Part shown: in pieces, positions 24,853-33,334 of the stretch | Numbering within the stretch: the stretch's first letter is position 1 | Layout of the letters: each line of letters begins with the position of its first letter | Assembly (NCBI RefSeq): GCF_047372505.1 | Contig: NZ_JBKBEU010000001.1 | Location: 434,001-498,000 of the forward strand | Reading direction: 5' to 3' | DNA length: 64,000 bases | Origin: Phaeobacter cretensis | Lineage (GTDB): Bacteria > Pseudomonadota > Alphaproteobacteria > Rhodobacterales > Rhodobacteraceae | The notes under the pieces: generated by a model | Database searches by the model: none | What the model saw: only the letters and a program-made list of their open reading frames with translations | What the model was told of the DNA's origin: nothing | Program-made: the position numbers and the translations under genes

Positions 24853-26786
24853 CTGATATCTCACAAATCACCAACACGGTCGTTCTTGATCGCCTTGAGG
24901 CATTCACCGACCGGCTGACTGGTTTCATCTCGGGCCTCGCTGTTCTTGGTCTTCTGGCTGGCGCGCTCGTCGTTGTGACCGATGTATTGTGGCGCTGGAC
25001 GCTGGGCGGCGGCATTGCTGCGCTCAATGAGATCATGGGGCAGATGTTTGCCATGGCGGTTGCCGCAACATTGCCCGCTGGCGCGTCACGCCGTGTGAAT
25101 CTGAAGGTTGATTTGATGGCAACGGCCTTTGGGCCAAAGCTGACGCGCCTTTCGAATGTGACAGGTTCGATCTTGTTGGCGGTCTTTTTTGGGGCGCTTT
25201 GCTATTACATTTGGGCGCTTGGCTTGCGCTTTTTGGCGCAAGGGCGCGAGACACTGATCCTGCAATGGCCGCTTGGCCCGACCTATATATTCGTCAGTGG
25301 CGCTGTCGCACTGACCTTTCTGGTGCAGCTCGTCAAAATCTGGCGCGACATTGTCAACCCTGTGCAAACCAAATCTGAAAAATCTTCGGTGGCTGGCGTT
25401 ATCTTGGCATGCATTTTGTTTGGCGTCATCGGCGGCGTTGTGGTCTGGGGTTTGCTCGATTTCGCATCGCTGCAAAGCACGGCAGGCAATCGCCCCGGGC
25501 TGTTCGTGGCGCTGACCTTTGCCCTGCTTTGGGTGGCCGTGCTGTGTCAAATTCCGCTTGGCCCTGCGACAGGCCTTTTGGGCCTCGCCGGTACCGCGAT
25601 CATCCTGTCGCTGCCCTCCACAGGCCGGGTGTTTGCGACCGATGCAATGGAATTCCTGACCAACTGGCAGGTGGCCACCTTGCCGCTTTTCCTGATGATG
25701 GGTAGCTTTTCAGTTGCGGCTGGAATCTCGGATGACATCTATCGTCTGGCTAACGCTGCGCTTGGGCGCATCAAAGGCGGCCTGGCTTATGCCACGGTTG
25801 CAGGCTGTGCCGGTTTTGGAGCAGTCAGCGGATCGTCCGTGGCAACGGCGGCGACCTTTGGACGAATTGCTTTGCCCGAGATGGCACGGCGCAAATATGA
25901 TCCGACACTGGCGTCAGGCGTCGTCGCCGCTGGCGGCACCTTGGGCGCACTTGTCCCGCCCTCTGGGGCGATCATCCTCTTCGCGCTTCTGACAGAGAAA
26001 TCCATCGGCGTATTGTTCATTGCAGCGATGGGCCCTGCCATACTGGCTTTACTGCTCTACTTTGCAACAATTTGGATTGTCCTCAAGCTGCAACCTCAAA
26101 AAGCGCCTGTCGCAGATGACGTAGGTGAACCATTCCTGCCCGCCCTTATCGGCGCGGCACCTGTTGCGGTTTTGTTCGGTGTGGTCATTGGCGGGCTTTA
26201 TGGCGGCGTCTTTACGGCCACTGAAAGCGCGGCGGTAGGTGCCGTAGGCGCATTTATCCTGGCGTTGCTCCGCGGCAAACTGAGCAAAGACCGACTGCTG
26301 GAAGTCATGTCTGAGACCACCGCCACTACAGCGTTGATTTACGCGCTGATTTTTGGCGCGCTCATCTTTTCTTTCTACGTCAACCTCGGTCAGGCCCCTG
26401 AACTCATCGCCCGTGCGATTGGTGGGATGGACGCCGCCCCCGTGGTGATCCTGTTGATCTTGTTGATGTTCTACCTTCTGCTCGGCGCCGTGATGGACAG
26501 TTTCGCGGTCATGGTCATTACGGTCCCTGTCGTCACACCGATTGTACTGGGGCTGGGCTTTGACATCTTTCACTGGGGCATTCTTATGCTGGTGGTGGTC
26601 GAGATCGGGCTGATCACCCCGCCCTTCGGCATCAACCTGTTCGTCCTGAAAAGCCTGCAGCCAGACCAGCCGATCAGCGGCGTGATGAAAGGCGTCGTGC
26701 CCTTCGTGCTTGCCGACATTATTAAGATCGTCCTTCTTGTTGCGTTTCCTGCCATCGCGCTGTGGCTGCCGTCGACAATGAATTAA
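24849..26786 (+). CDS. Fused TRAP transporter permease (DctQM)
   Basis: A 645-residue fusion of both TRAP membrane subunits. The first about 190 residues are DctQ-like (four membrane spans, with RRVNLKVDLMA in the loop). From about 215 onward follows the DctM domain, with its repeated spans and signature stretches GSFSVAAGISDDIYRLANAALG, GCAGFGAVSGSSVATAATFG and LVPPSGAIILF. The start at 24849 overlaps the cyclase stop. It needs a periplasmic binding protein; none is next to it, but the binding protein at 10476-11477 lacks a permease and is a plausible partner. Confidence 0.9.
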   Translation: MTDISQITNTVVLDRLEAFTDRLTGFISGLAVLGLLAGALVVVTDVLWRWTLGGGIAALNEIMGQMFAMAVAATLPAGASRRVNLKVDLMATAFGPKLTRLSNVTGSILLAVFFGALCYYIWALGLRFLAQGRETLILQWPLGPTYIFVSGAVALTFLVQLVKIWRDIVNPVQTKSEKSSVAGVILACILFGVIGGVVVWGLLDFASLQSTAGNRPGLFVALTFALLWVAVLCQIPLGPATGLLGLAGTAIILSLPSTGRVFATDAMEFLTNWQVATLPLFLMMGSFSVAAGISDDIYRLANAALGRIKGGLAYATVAGCAGFGAVSGSSVATAATFGRIALPEMARRKYDPTLASGVVAAGGTLGALVPPSGAIILFALLTEKSIGVLFIAAMGPAILALLLYFATIWIVLKLQPQKAPVADDVGEPFLPALIGAAPVAVLFGVVIGGLYGGVFTATESAAVGAVGAFILALLRGKLSKDRLLEVMSETTATTALIYALIFGALIFSFYVNLGQAPELIARAIGGMDAAPVVILLILLMFYLLLGAVMDSFAVMVITVPVVTPIVLGLGFDIFHWGILMLVVVEIGLITPPFGINLFVLKSLQPDQPISGVMKGVVPFVLADIIKIVLLVAFPAIALWLPSTMN

Positions 26787-26810
26787 CCCAAAACTTGAGG
26801 AGGCCTGCCA

Positions 26811-26897
26811 ATGCGACCTATCAAGACTCTCATAAGCCTGGTCATATTAGGGACAGCCCTCGCGGCAAGCCCCCTTCTCGCGGATGGCCACAGGTGA
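26811..26897 (+). pseudogene. Signal-peptide leader cut off by an in-frame TGA, 5' part of the cupin gene
   Basis: ATG 26811 has a strong ribosome site (GAGGAGG, seven bases upstream) and encodes a convincing signal peptide (MRPIKTLISLVILGTALAAS, then PLLADGHR) ending at TGA 26895-26897. The same frame continues without another stop into the cupin coding sequence below. The simplest reading is one exported cupin gene with a nonsense mutation at codon 29. Confidence 0.6.
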
Positions 26898-26912
26898 CAC
26901 ATCCGCAAAGCC

Positions 26913-27254
26913 ATGGCTGATCTCGAATGGGTCGACACTCCCGGTGGCATCAGGATCGCCCCGCTTTGGGTGGACCCTGAGATTGAGCGGCATGGACAGA
27001 TGGTTAAGTTGGCGCGCAGCTCGCCCGGCGCCGTGCGCAAGCACACCCATGCCTATCGCGCGGTGATCATCAGCGGCGCGTCAAAGCACTGGGTCCAAGG
27101 CCAGACAGCGGACGATGTCGCCCTGCAAGGCCCTGGTGATTTCTGGTATCAGGCCGGTGGGCAGAATTATCAGGATCAATTCCCAACGGATGGGCCAACA
27201 GTTCTGTACGTGGCCTGGGATGGCCAACCAGACACGCAAATGCTTGGGGAATAA
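26913..27254 (+). CDS. Cupin-domain protein (DUF4437-like), leaderless remainder
   Basis: The 113-residue product from ATG 26913 is a single cupin barrel: GQMVKLARSSPGAVRKHTHAYRAVIISG carries the metal-ligand histidines, and the second motif region GPGDFWYQAGGQNYQDQ follows. It is in the same frame as the signal-peptide leader at 26811-26897, from which it is parted only by a TGA. Its own ATG has no good ribosome site. If translated, the protein would stay in the cytoplasm. It is probably inactive or mislocalised. Confidence 0.6.
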   Translation: MADLEWVDTPGGIRIAPLWVDPEIERHGQMVKLARSSPGAVRKHTHAYRAVIISGASKHWVQGQTADDVALQGPGDFWYQAGGQNYQDQFPTDGPTVLYVAWDGQPDTQMLGE

Positions 27255-27266
27255 GGCCGCAGCCTT

Positions 27267-27698
27267 TTAGACATCTTTGGCAGCCGCCGGTTCTTTCAGG
27301 CGGCTGCCAGCTTTCCAAATCTCCTCAGCCCGTTGATTTGGAATATCTGCTACTGGTGCCCAATGAAGGTCATCCAGATCGCGCAGTTCTACGTTCAGAT
27401 GCAACGCGCTGTGGGTGAACAGATGCCTGAGCGCCGGAATGGGCAAAGTAGCCGTGTAAGGCACATCAACCTCGAAATTTGTTTCTTCGTCCGATAGCGC
27501 TTCACGATGGGATTTGACCCAAAGCGCAGTTTTGCGCGCCCAAAGGCTCACCTCGGCTATGATCATGCGTCGCTGCGGGGTTCGCGCAATGTCGTCATCG
27601 CTCAGATCCGCCAGCACGCGTGCGAAAAAGGCCGTGCCGCGCCGCATGTGCAGCAGGTCGTCATGCGGCGCTCCGGGCGCGTCGTGGCGGGCCGGCAT
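27267..27698 (-). CDS. Maleylpyruvate isomerase N-terminal/DinB-like protein
   Basis: A 143-residue helical protein resembling the N-terminal metal-binding domain of mycothiol-dependent maleylpyruvate isomerase (DinB fold): DDLLHMRRGTAFFARVLADLSDDDI at the start and LRHLFTHSALHLNVELRDLDD towards the end. The metal histidines of the family are only partly recognisable. The gene lies two bases after gentisate dioxygenase, with GAGGGCTAGGC before the ATG, so it belongs to the gentisate operon. The zeta-class GST at 28811 is a second candidate for the same step. Confidence 0.5.
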   Translation of the reverse strand: MPARHDAPGAPHDDLLHMRRGTAFFARVLADLSDDDIARTPQRRMIIAEVSLWARKTALWVKSHREALSDEETNFEVDVPYTATLPIPALRHLFTHSALHLNVELRDLDDLHWAPVADIPNQRAEEIWKAGSRLKEPAAAKDV

Positions 27699-27700
27699 GC

Positions 27701-28798
27701 CTAGCCCTCTACGTATGTGCGCATGAAGTCCAACCGTTCGATGATGGGGGCGTCTGAAAACCGGAACAGATCGAACTGGCTCTCTGCCTCAAGCGACCAG
27801 GACACCCAGGACGGCGCAACAAACATGTCGCCCTTTTCAAGGGTGGTGCGTTCACCGCCGAGGACAACCGCACCTTGGCCGTCAAAGACCTGAAACACGC
27901 TTGAGCCCACTTCATTGCGGGCGACCGTTTGAGCACCTTCCCGCAAGCGGTGGAATTCGCAGCGGATGGTGGGCATCACGTCGCCCCCCGTCGTGGGGTT
28001 GGTATAGCGGATCGCGGCATGGCCAGGTGCTACGGTGGCTGGATGTCCTTCGTCCTCTAGGGCAAGCTGCTCGGTGAGGGCTTGGTCTGTGTGCACCCAG
28101 CGAAAAGCGGCCAAAGGCGATGACACAGTGTTTTGCAAACCCGATAGGGGCCGCAATCCGGGATGCGCCCAAAGCCGCTCCCCCCGAGAAAATTCCGGAG
28201 TGGCATAATCTGTCACCCGATCTGCCCCGAACTCGAAAAAACCTACATCCATCTGCTGGCTGAACGGGATATCAAGCCCATCAAGCCAAGCCATCGGATT
28301 GTCGGTGTCGTTGTGGTGGCCGTGAAAGTGCCAGCCCGGCGTCAAAAGAAGATCACCGCGCGACATGCGCACCGGATCGCCGTTGACCACGGTCCACACG
28401 CCCTCGCCTTCAACAACAAAGCGAAAAGCGTTCTGTGCGTGTCGGTGTTCAGGCGCGGTTTCCTTAGGGCCAAGGTATTGAATGGCCGCCCAAAGCGTCG
28501 GACTAATATAGGCGTTTGGCGCAAGCCCCGGATTGGCGAGACCAATCGCGCGACGCTCGCCGCCCCGGCCCACTGGCACCAGATCACCAGACGCCTTGGC
28601 CAATGGCAACAGCCGGTTCCATTTCCACACATATGGCACCGCTTTGGGTTTGGGATGCATGGGCATCAAGTCCCCAAGTTGGGTCCACAGCGGGATCAGG
28701 CTTTCTTTTTCGAACCCTTCGTAAAGTGCGCGCAGCTCTGGCGTGTCTTCGGGCTGCATGCCGTGAACAACAGTGTCGTGTGTCTTTGCATTGCGCAT
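27701..28798 (-). CDS. Gentisate 1,2-dioxygenase
   Basis: The 365-residue bicupin cleaves gentisate between C1 and C2 to maleylpyruvate using Fe(II) and O2. The N-terminal cupin shows the iron ligands in PEHRHAQNAFRFVVEGEG (His 118, His 120) and GWHFHGHHND (His 157, His 159). The second cupin (about 240-350) is the usual degenerate one. Length matches the family. AGGAGGGCAAGAT precedes the ATG. It lies in an operon with isomerase, FAH and the fused hydroxylase/ligase, all pointing to gentisate as the central intermediate. Confidence 0.92.
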   Translation of the reverse strand: MRNAKTHDTVVHGMQPEDTPELRALYEGFEKESLIPLWTQLGDLMPMHPKPKAVPYVWKWNRLLPLAKASGDLVPVGRGGERRAIGLANPGLAPNAYISPTLWAAIQYLGPKETAPEHRHAQNAFRFVVEGEGVWTVVNGDPVRMSRGDLLLTPGWHFHGHHNDTDNPMAWLDGLDIPFSQQMDVGFFEFGADRVTDYATPEFSRGERLWAHPGLRPLSGLQNTVSSPLAAFRWVHTDQALTEQLALEDEGHPATVAPGHAAIRYTNPTTGGDVMPTIRCEFHRLREGAQTVARNEVGSSVFQVFDGQGAVVLGGERTTLEKGDMFVAPSWVSWSLEAESQFDLFRFSDAPIIERLDFMRTYVEG

Positions 28799-28810
28799 AT
28801 CTTGCCCTCC

Positions 28811-29449
28811 TTAGGCGGCATCCGGTTGTCTTGGTGGGGCAGCCTTGGCAAAGGCCTCGATGTTTTCCAAGTTTTCGGCGACCCCCGCGATCCGCGGCCA
28901 CGCGGTGATGTCCACATCAAAACGCTTGTTGTTCCAAACCTGCGCGTAAAGGCAGACATCCGCGAGGGTTGGCGTGCTGCCATAGCAAAACGCCGCACCC
29001 TCGGGCAGCATGGCCTCTAGCGCGTCAAAAGTCGTCGACACCCAATGCGAAAACCACGCTTTTTGCGCATCGTCATCGGCCCCGAATTCATCACGGATAC
29101 GAAATAGAACCCGCAGGTTGTTCAGCGGATGAATTTCGCAAGCGATCATCTGCGCCATTGCGCGGACGCGAGCCCGCCCCAAAGTATCGGATGGCAAAAG
29201 CGCAGGCTCCGGGTAGGTTTCTTCCAGCCATTCGATGATCGCCAGGGATTGGGTCAGATAGGTGTCTTCATCAACCTCAAGCGTTGGCACCAGACCCTGC
29301 GTGTTCTTGCTCAGATACTGGGGCGTGCGCGTCTCCCCATCGCGGAGCACATAGGGCACGTAGTCATATGTAAGCCCCTTAAGGTTTAACGCGACGCGTA
29401 ATCTTGTCGACGTCGATGAGCGGAAGAAATTGTGCAAACGCAAGGTCAC
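28811..29449 (-). CDS. maiA: Maleylpyruvate/maleylacetoacetate isomerase (zeta-class GST)
   Basis: A 212-residue zeta-class glutathione transferase. The active-site motif SSTSTRLRVAL at residues 11-21 corresponds to the family SSxSxRVRIAL, and VPTLEVDEDTYLTQSLAIIEWLEE is the GSH-binding part. In a gentisate operon it should isomerise maleylpyruvate to fumarylpyruvate with glutathione as cofactor. It starts at GTG 29449, overlapping the FAH stop by GTGA, and is 12 bp from gentisate dioxygenase. Confidence 0.88.
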   Translation of the reverse strand: MTLRLHNFFRSSTSTRLRVALNLKGLTYDYVPYVLRDGETRTPQYLSKNTQGLVPTLEVDEDTYLTQSLAIIEWLEETYPEPALLPSDTLGRARVRAMAQMIACEIHPLNNLRVLFRIRDEFGADDDAQKAWFSHWVSTTFDALEAMLPEGAAFCYGSTPTLADVCLYAQVWNNKRFDVDITAWPRIAGVAENLENIEAFAKAAPPRQPDAA

Positions 29450-30141
29450 AAGCGCGCCCCGATCTTGGTTTCAATCTCGCCCAAACCTTCGATCGCGACA
29501 ACGCATGTATCGCCTTCGACCAGTGGGCCAACGCCTGCTGGTGTGCCTGTCATGATCACATCACCCGGCGCAATTTCCATTGAATGAGACAGGATCGAAA
29601 CGATCTCGGGCACGGACCAGATAAGCTCGTTCAGATCGGCGTCTTGCTTGGTTTCCCCGTTTACCGTCAGCTTAATGGAGCCAGAAGACGGGTGCCCGGC
29701 TTTGCCAACCGGGTGCACTGGCCCGATGATCGCGGATTTATCAAAGGCCTTGCCCCAATCCCAAGGGCGGCCTTTTTCGCGCGCCTCAAGCTGCAGGTCA
29801 CGACGGGTCAGATCATTGCCAACGGCATAGCCCCAAATGTGATCAAGGCTGTCCTCTTCTGCGATATTGCGTCCGCCCTTGCCGATCACAACGATCAACT
29901 CGGCTTCGTAGTGAAAGTTCTCGGTCAGCGGTGGGTAAGGAATGGTTTGACCGGTTTCGACAACGGCATCTGCAGGTTTGGTAAAGAAGAACGGCGGATC
30001 GCGATCCGGATCTTTGCCCATTTCGCGCGCATGCGCGGCATAGTTCCGACCAACGCAAAAAATGCGCCGTACCGGAATTCTGTTTTCGCTGTCGGCTATC
30101 GCCATACTTGCCTGTGGGGCTGGTTCAAACGCGTAGTTCAT
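29446..30141 (-). CDS. Fumarylpyruvate hydrolase (FAH family)
   Basis: A 231-residue FAH-family hydrolase that splits fumarylpyruvate into fumarate and pyruvate. Metal-binding residues lie in FHYEAELIVVIGKGG (near 76-90) and the Asp in YAVGNDLTRRDLQ; the family's GVGP loop (GTPAGVGPL) is near the end. It is the short type usual for gentisate pathways, unlike the longer homologue at 16708. It overlaps maiA by 4 bp and lies about 20 bp after the fused hydroxylase/ligase. Confidence 0.88.
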   Translation of the reverse strand: MNYAFEPAPQASMAIADSENRIPVRRIFCVGRNYAAHAREMGKDPDRDPPFFFTKPADAVVETGQTIPYPPLTENFHYEAELIVVIGKGGRNIAEEDSLDHIWGYAVGNDLTRRDLQLEAREKGRPWDWGKAFDKSAIIGPVHPVGKAGHPSSGSIKLTVNGETKQDADLNELIWSVPEIVSILSHSMEIAPGDVIMTGTPAGVGPLVEGDTCVVAIEGLGEIETKIGARL

Positions 30142-30161
30142 TGCTCGGGCCTTCTCATTGC

Positions 30162-32846
30162 TTAGGTGTTTGGATGTGCTGCGATCAACGCCTGACGGTC
30201 GATTTTGCCCGTCCCGGTTTTTGGCAACGTGTCGATGTATTCAAATTGGCGCGGCGCTTTGTATGGGGTCAGTTCGGACTTGACGAAATCGCGCAGCGCG
30301 CTTGTCATCGGGTCGCCCGGTGCACTGCCCCGCACGAGGCTGACATAAGCCCGAAGCCCCATGCGCTTGTCATCAAGCTGATGGGCCAAAACCGCGCATT
30401 CGTTGACGTCCTTATGTTCGTTCAAGCAGCGTTCGACTTCCATCGGCCAAACCCATTGGCCCGAGACCTTGATCAGCTCGTCCGCGCGCCCATGAAAGTA
30501 GTAGTAACCGTTCTTTTCGACGAACAGATCACCGGTATAAATCCAGTCGCCCCGCATGGTTTCGGTCGTTTTGTCGGGCCTTTTCCAGTAGGTCGGAGAC
30601 GATGAATCTCCGCGCACAAACATCACCCCTTCGCGGCCCGGCGCGACTGGTTCTCCCTCGGTTGTTTCAAGCTTAACTTCATAGCCCGGCACAACAGCAC
30701 CCGCCGCACCCAGGCGGTGATCGCCAAGCGCGTTGGATAGATAAATGTGCAGCATTTCGGTGGAGCCCAACCCTTCTGTCGGGCCATGGCCGACCTTGTC
30801 AGCCCAGGCATCATAAACGTCTTTAGATAGTATCTCGGCGGCGGACATGGACTGTCTGAGAGACGAAAGATCGCGGGTCTCAATGCTCTCATGACGCGCC
30901 AGGGCGGTGTAAAGCGTTGGCAACCCGAACAAAACGCTGGGCCGGTAGGTCTCGATCGCGCCAAGCACCACATCAGGGCGCGGCTGCCCGCTCAGCAAAA
31001 GCGTGGTGGCGCCGATCGAAAATGGGAAGATGAAAGAATTTCCAAACCCATAGGCAAAGTACCCTTTGGGAACCGAATAACAGACGTCATCACCCCGGAG
31101 TTTCAAGACAAACGTCCCGTAGGATTGTTGGACATAGAACATGTCGTGGTGCAGATGCACGATGCCCTTTGGCCGCCCGGTCGAGCCCGATGAATACATC
31201 CAAAACGCCATATCATCGGGGCCAGTATCCGCCACATCCAGCGTTGTTGCATGTCCACAAAGGAAGGCATCGGCCTCTTCGGCGATGACGACTTTCTCGA
31301 GCCCGCTGTCTTCAAAAAGATGCGCAGCCTCAGCGTCGCACAAAGCCAATCGCGCGCCGCTGTCTTTCAGGAAATAGGACAACAGGTCAGGCTTGGTTTG
31401 GATGTTCAGCAGCACTGGCACAAATCCGGCGCGCACTGCGCCAAAAAAGGCAGCAGGCAAGACCGGTGTATCATCAAGGAAGAACGCGATCCGCGCACCG
31501 CGCTGCAGCCCCATCGCGCCAAACGCATGCCCCCATTGACTGGCTTTAGCGACAAGCTCAGCATAGCTGACTTCATCAAACGGGCCGATCAACGCGGTCT
31601 TGTCAGGATTGCGGCTTAGGTTCTGCCAAAGAAGTTCCGAGCAATTGGGATGGGTTGATTTCTCAAACCCGATCTGCTGTGCACAGGGTAATCCAGCGGG
31701 CACAGGATCCACGATCTTGCCTTCAACTTCGGCCTCAAACCTTTTGACAAATTCGGGCGCAATGCCACGCATACGATCCCGGCTTAACCGCCCCGACCGC
31801 GCCAAATAACCATAGGCAAATTCGAGCGGTGGCTGGGTCATCTTCTCGCCAAAGCTGTCATACCAGATCGCCGACGTATTGGCCGCGTCGACGATCTTTT
31901 TGGCAATTGGCATGCGCTGGGTTTGGTAAGTCTGCAAAGCCTGATCAACGTTATCCTCTGTCTTCAGCGCATCCACTAAGGCGATCGCATCCTCCAAGGC
32001 CAACCTTGTTCCTGAGCCGATAGAAAAATGCGCGGTATGCGCTGCATCACCCAAAAGGACATAACGATCCGCTACCCAGTTCTCACACCAAAGACGAGGG
32101 AATTGACGCCAGTTTGACTTGTTGGTGACAAGCTGCGTGCCCTTCAGCACATCCGCAAAAATATTGCTGCAGACCCGTGCGCTTTTAGCTTCACCCATCG
32201 TCTCAAAGCCGAAGGCGCGAAACGTGTCTTCTTCGCATTCCACTATGAACGTGCTGCGGTCTTTGCTGAACCGATAATGATGGGCATTCATCGGGCCGTT
32301 CTCGGTCTGGACGAACGTCTGCGTCAGCGTATCGAACGGCACTTCGGCCCCGAACCACGCAAAGTGGGTTTTGAAGTGATCCATCTTGGGTGCGAACCGC
32401 TCGGCCATAGTCTGGCGCAGGACAGAATTCAGACCATCTGCGCCAATGACCAGATCCGCCTGCAGTTCATCAATCGCGGCTATATGGGTGTCAAAACGAA
32501 TGTCGACCCCAAGCGCACGGGCGCGGTCCTTGAGGACCTCAATCAACTCAAGTCGCCCGATGGCCGCAAAACCCACACCATCCAGAATGACCTGATCATC
32601 CGGGTGATTGATGGTCATGTTTTGCCACGTCTCCATATGGGGCGTGATCAAGTCGTAAGTGTCTGGATCAGAGGCTTTCAGAAAGCTCAGCGCCTGATCC
32701 GAGAACACAACGCCGAAGCCAAATGTGGCGCCTTCCGGGTTCTGTTCGGTGACACGGACCTGTGCAGTTGGGAAATGGCGCCGGAGCAGGATGGCCGTGT
32801 AAAGCCCGGCTGGGCCTGCGCCCAAAATATCAACTTTATTCAACAT
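30162..32846 (-). CDS. Fused salicylyl-CoA 5-hydroxylase / benzoate-CoA-ligase-like protein
   Basis: An 894-residue two-enzyme fusion. Residues 1-375 are an FAD monooxygenase of the salicylyl-CoA 5-hydroxylase/anthraniloyl-CoA monooxygenase group: GAGPAGLY at 9-16, FGFGVVFSD at 42-50, VIGADGLNS and LLGDAAHTAHFSIGSG near 264-279. Residues about 400-894 are a benzoate-CoA-ligase-type adenylating enzyme with the P-loop YSSGSTGRPKG at 551-561, GSTEMLH, GDWIYTGDLF and the A10 lysine in PKTGTGKIDR. GGAGGAGGAC precedes ATG 32846. It would activate salicylate (or a similar 2-hydroxybenzoate) and 5-hydroxylate the thioester to gentisyl-CoA. Known relatives are fused to reductases or stand alone. This is the first gene of the gentisate operon. 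Confidence 0.85.
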   Translation of the reverse strand: MLNKVDILGAGPAGLYTAILLRRHFPTAQVRVTEQNPEGATFGFGVVFSDQALSFLKASDPDTYDLITPHMETWQNMTINHPDDQVILDGVGFAAIGRLELIEVLKDRARALGVDIRFDTHIAAIDELQADLVIGADGLNSVLRQTMAERFAPKMDHFKTHFAWFGAEVPFDTLTQTFVQTENGPMNAHHYRFSKDRSTFIVECEEDTFRAFGFETMGEAKSARVCSNIFADVLKGTQLVTNKSNWRQFPRLWCENWVADRYVLLGDAAHTAHFSIGSGTRLALEDAIALVDALKTEDNVDQALQTYQTQRMPIAKKIVDAANTSAIWYDSFGEKMTQPPLEFAYGYLARSGRLSRDRMRGIAPEFVKRFEAEVEGKIVDPVPAGLPCAQQIGFEKSTHPNCSELLWQNLSRNPDKTALIGPFDEVSYAELVAKASQWGHAFGAMGLQRGARIAFFLDDTPVLPAAFFGAVRAGFVPVLLNIQTKPDLLSYFLKDSGARLALCDAEAAHLFEDSGLEKVVIAEEADAFLCGHATTLDVADTGPDDMAFWMYSSGSTGRPKGIVHLHHDMFYVQQSYGTFVLKLRGDDVCYSVPKGYFAYGFGNSFIFPFSIGATTLLLSGQPRPDVVLGAIETYRPSVLFGLPTLYTALARHESIETRDLSSLRQSMSAAEILSKDVYDAWADKVGHGPTEGLGSTEMLHIYLSNALGDHRLGAAGAVVPGYEVKLETTEGEPVAPGREGVMFVRGDSSSPTYWKRPDKTTETMRGDWIYTGDLFVEKNGYYYFHGRADELIKVSGQWVWPMEVERCLNEHKDVNECAVLAHQLDDKRMGLRAYVSLVRGSAPGDPMTSALRDFVKSELTPYKAPRQFEYIDTLPKTGTGKIDRQALIAAHPNT

Positions 32847-32938
32847 TGTCCTCCTCCTCCCCAAATGTTCCTCGACGCCGCAGATTCGCTCGTGTAATTT
32901 ACTATTGTGAAACTCATTCAACAATATGGAAATTATAC
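32847..32938. promoter_or_regulatory. Divergent promoter region of the gentisate operon and thioesterase/IclR unit
   Basis: Only 92 bp separate the fused hydroxylase/ligase start from the thioesterase start on the other strand. ACTATTGTGAAACTCATTCA and an AATTT/AAATT pair lie centrally. IclR regulators usually bind such a short intergenic region; no clean palindrome could be fixed by eye. Confidence 0.45.
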
Positions 32939-33334
32939 TTGGCTAAAATCTTCACCCACCTCGTCTCTTTCGGAGACTGCGATCCTGCAGGAATTGCCTA
33001 CTACCCCAATATGTTTTCATGGATGGATAAAGCGTTTCACCTCAGCCTGGCCCCGCATGGAGGGCACCCAAAGATCTGCAGCGATCTTGGAACTGTCGGG
33101 TTTGGGTTGGCCTCAGCCAGTGCGGAATTTTCGCGACCCATCGGCGACATGGACGCGCTGGACATCCACATAGATGACATGGCATGGACCAGCAAAACGC
33201 TGACATTGGAATATTCGGGTCGCATCAAGGATGAGGTCCATTTCACCGGGAAAGAGGTGCGCTGCATGTTTGTTGCCAGCGAAAATGGCATTTCGGCGGG
33301 TCCGATTGGCCTGCTGAAAGAGATGCTCGAATGA
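32939..33334 (+). CDS. 4-hydroxybenzoyl-CoA-type thioesterase (probable gentisyl-CoA thioesterase)
   Basis: A 131-residue hotdog-fold thioesterase. The 4HBT signature SFGDCDPAGIAYYPN lies at 10-24, with the catalytic Asp of the family in DPAG. There is no ATG near the start; TTG 32939 gives a family-length protein with a weak GGAAA upstream, so the start is uncertain. It is divergent from the fused hydroxylase/ligase and overlaps the IclR gene by 4 bp. Hydrolysing gentisyl-CoA to free gentisate is the natural missing step between that fusion and gentisate dioxygenase. Confidence 0.8.
   Translation: MAKIFTHLVSFGDCDPAGIAYYPNMFSWMDKAFHLSLAPHGGHPKICSDLGTVGFGLASASAEFSRPIGDMDALDIHIDDMAWTSKTLTLEYSGRIKDEVHFTGKEVRCMFVASENGISAGPIGLLKEMLE

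Noticed and set aside
26895..26897. TGA read as selenocysteine in the cupin gene
   Set aside because: No SECIS-like hairpin directly follows and the position is in a linker after the signal peptide, where a selenocysteine would have no role.
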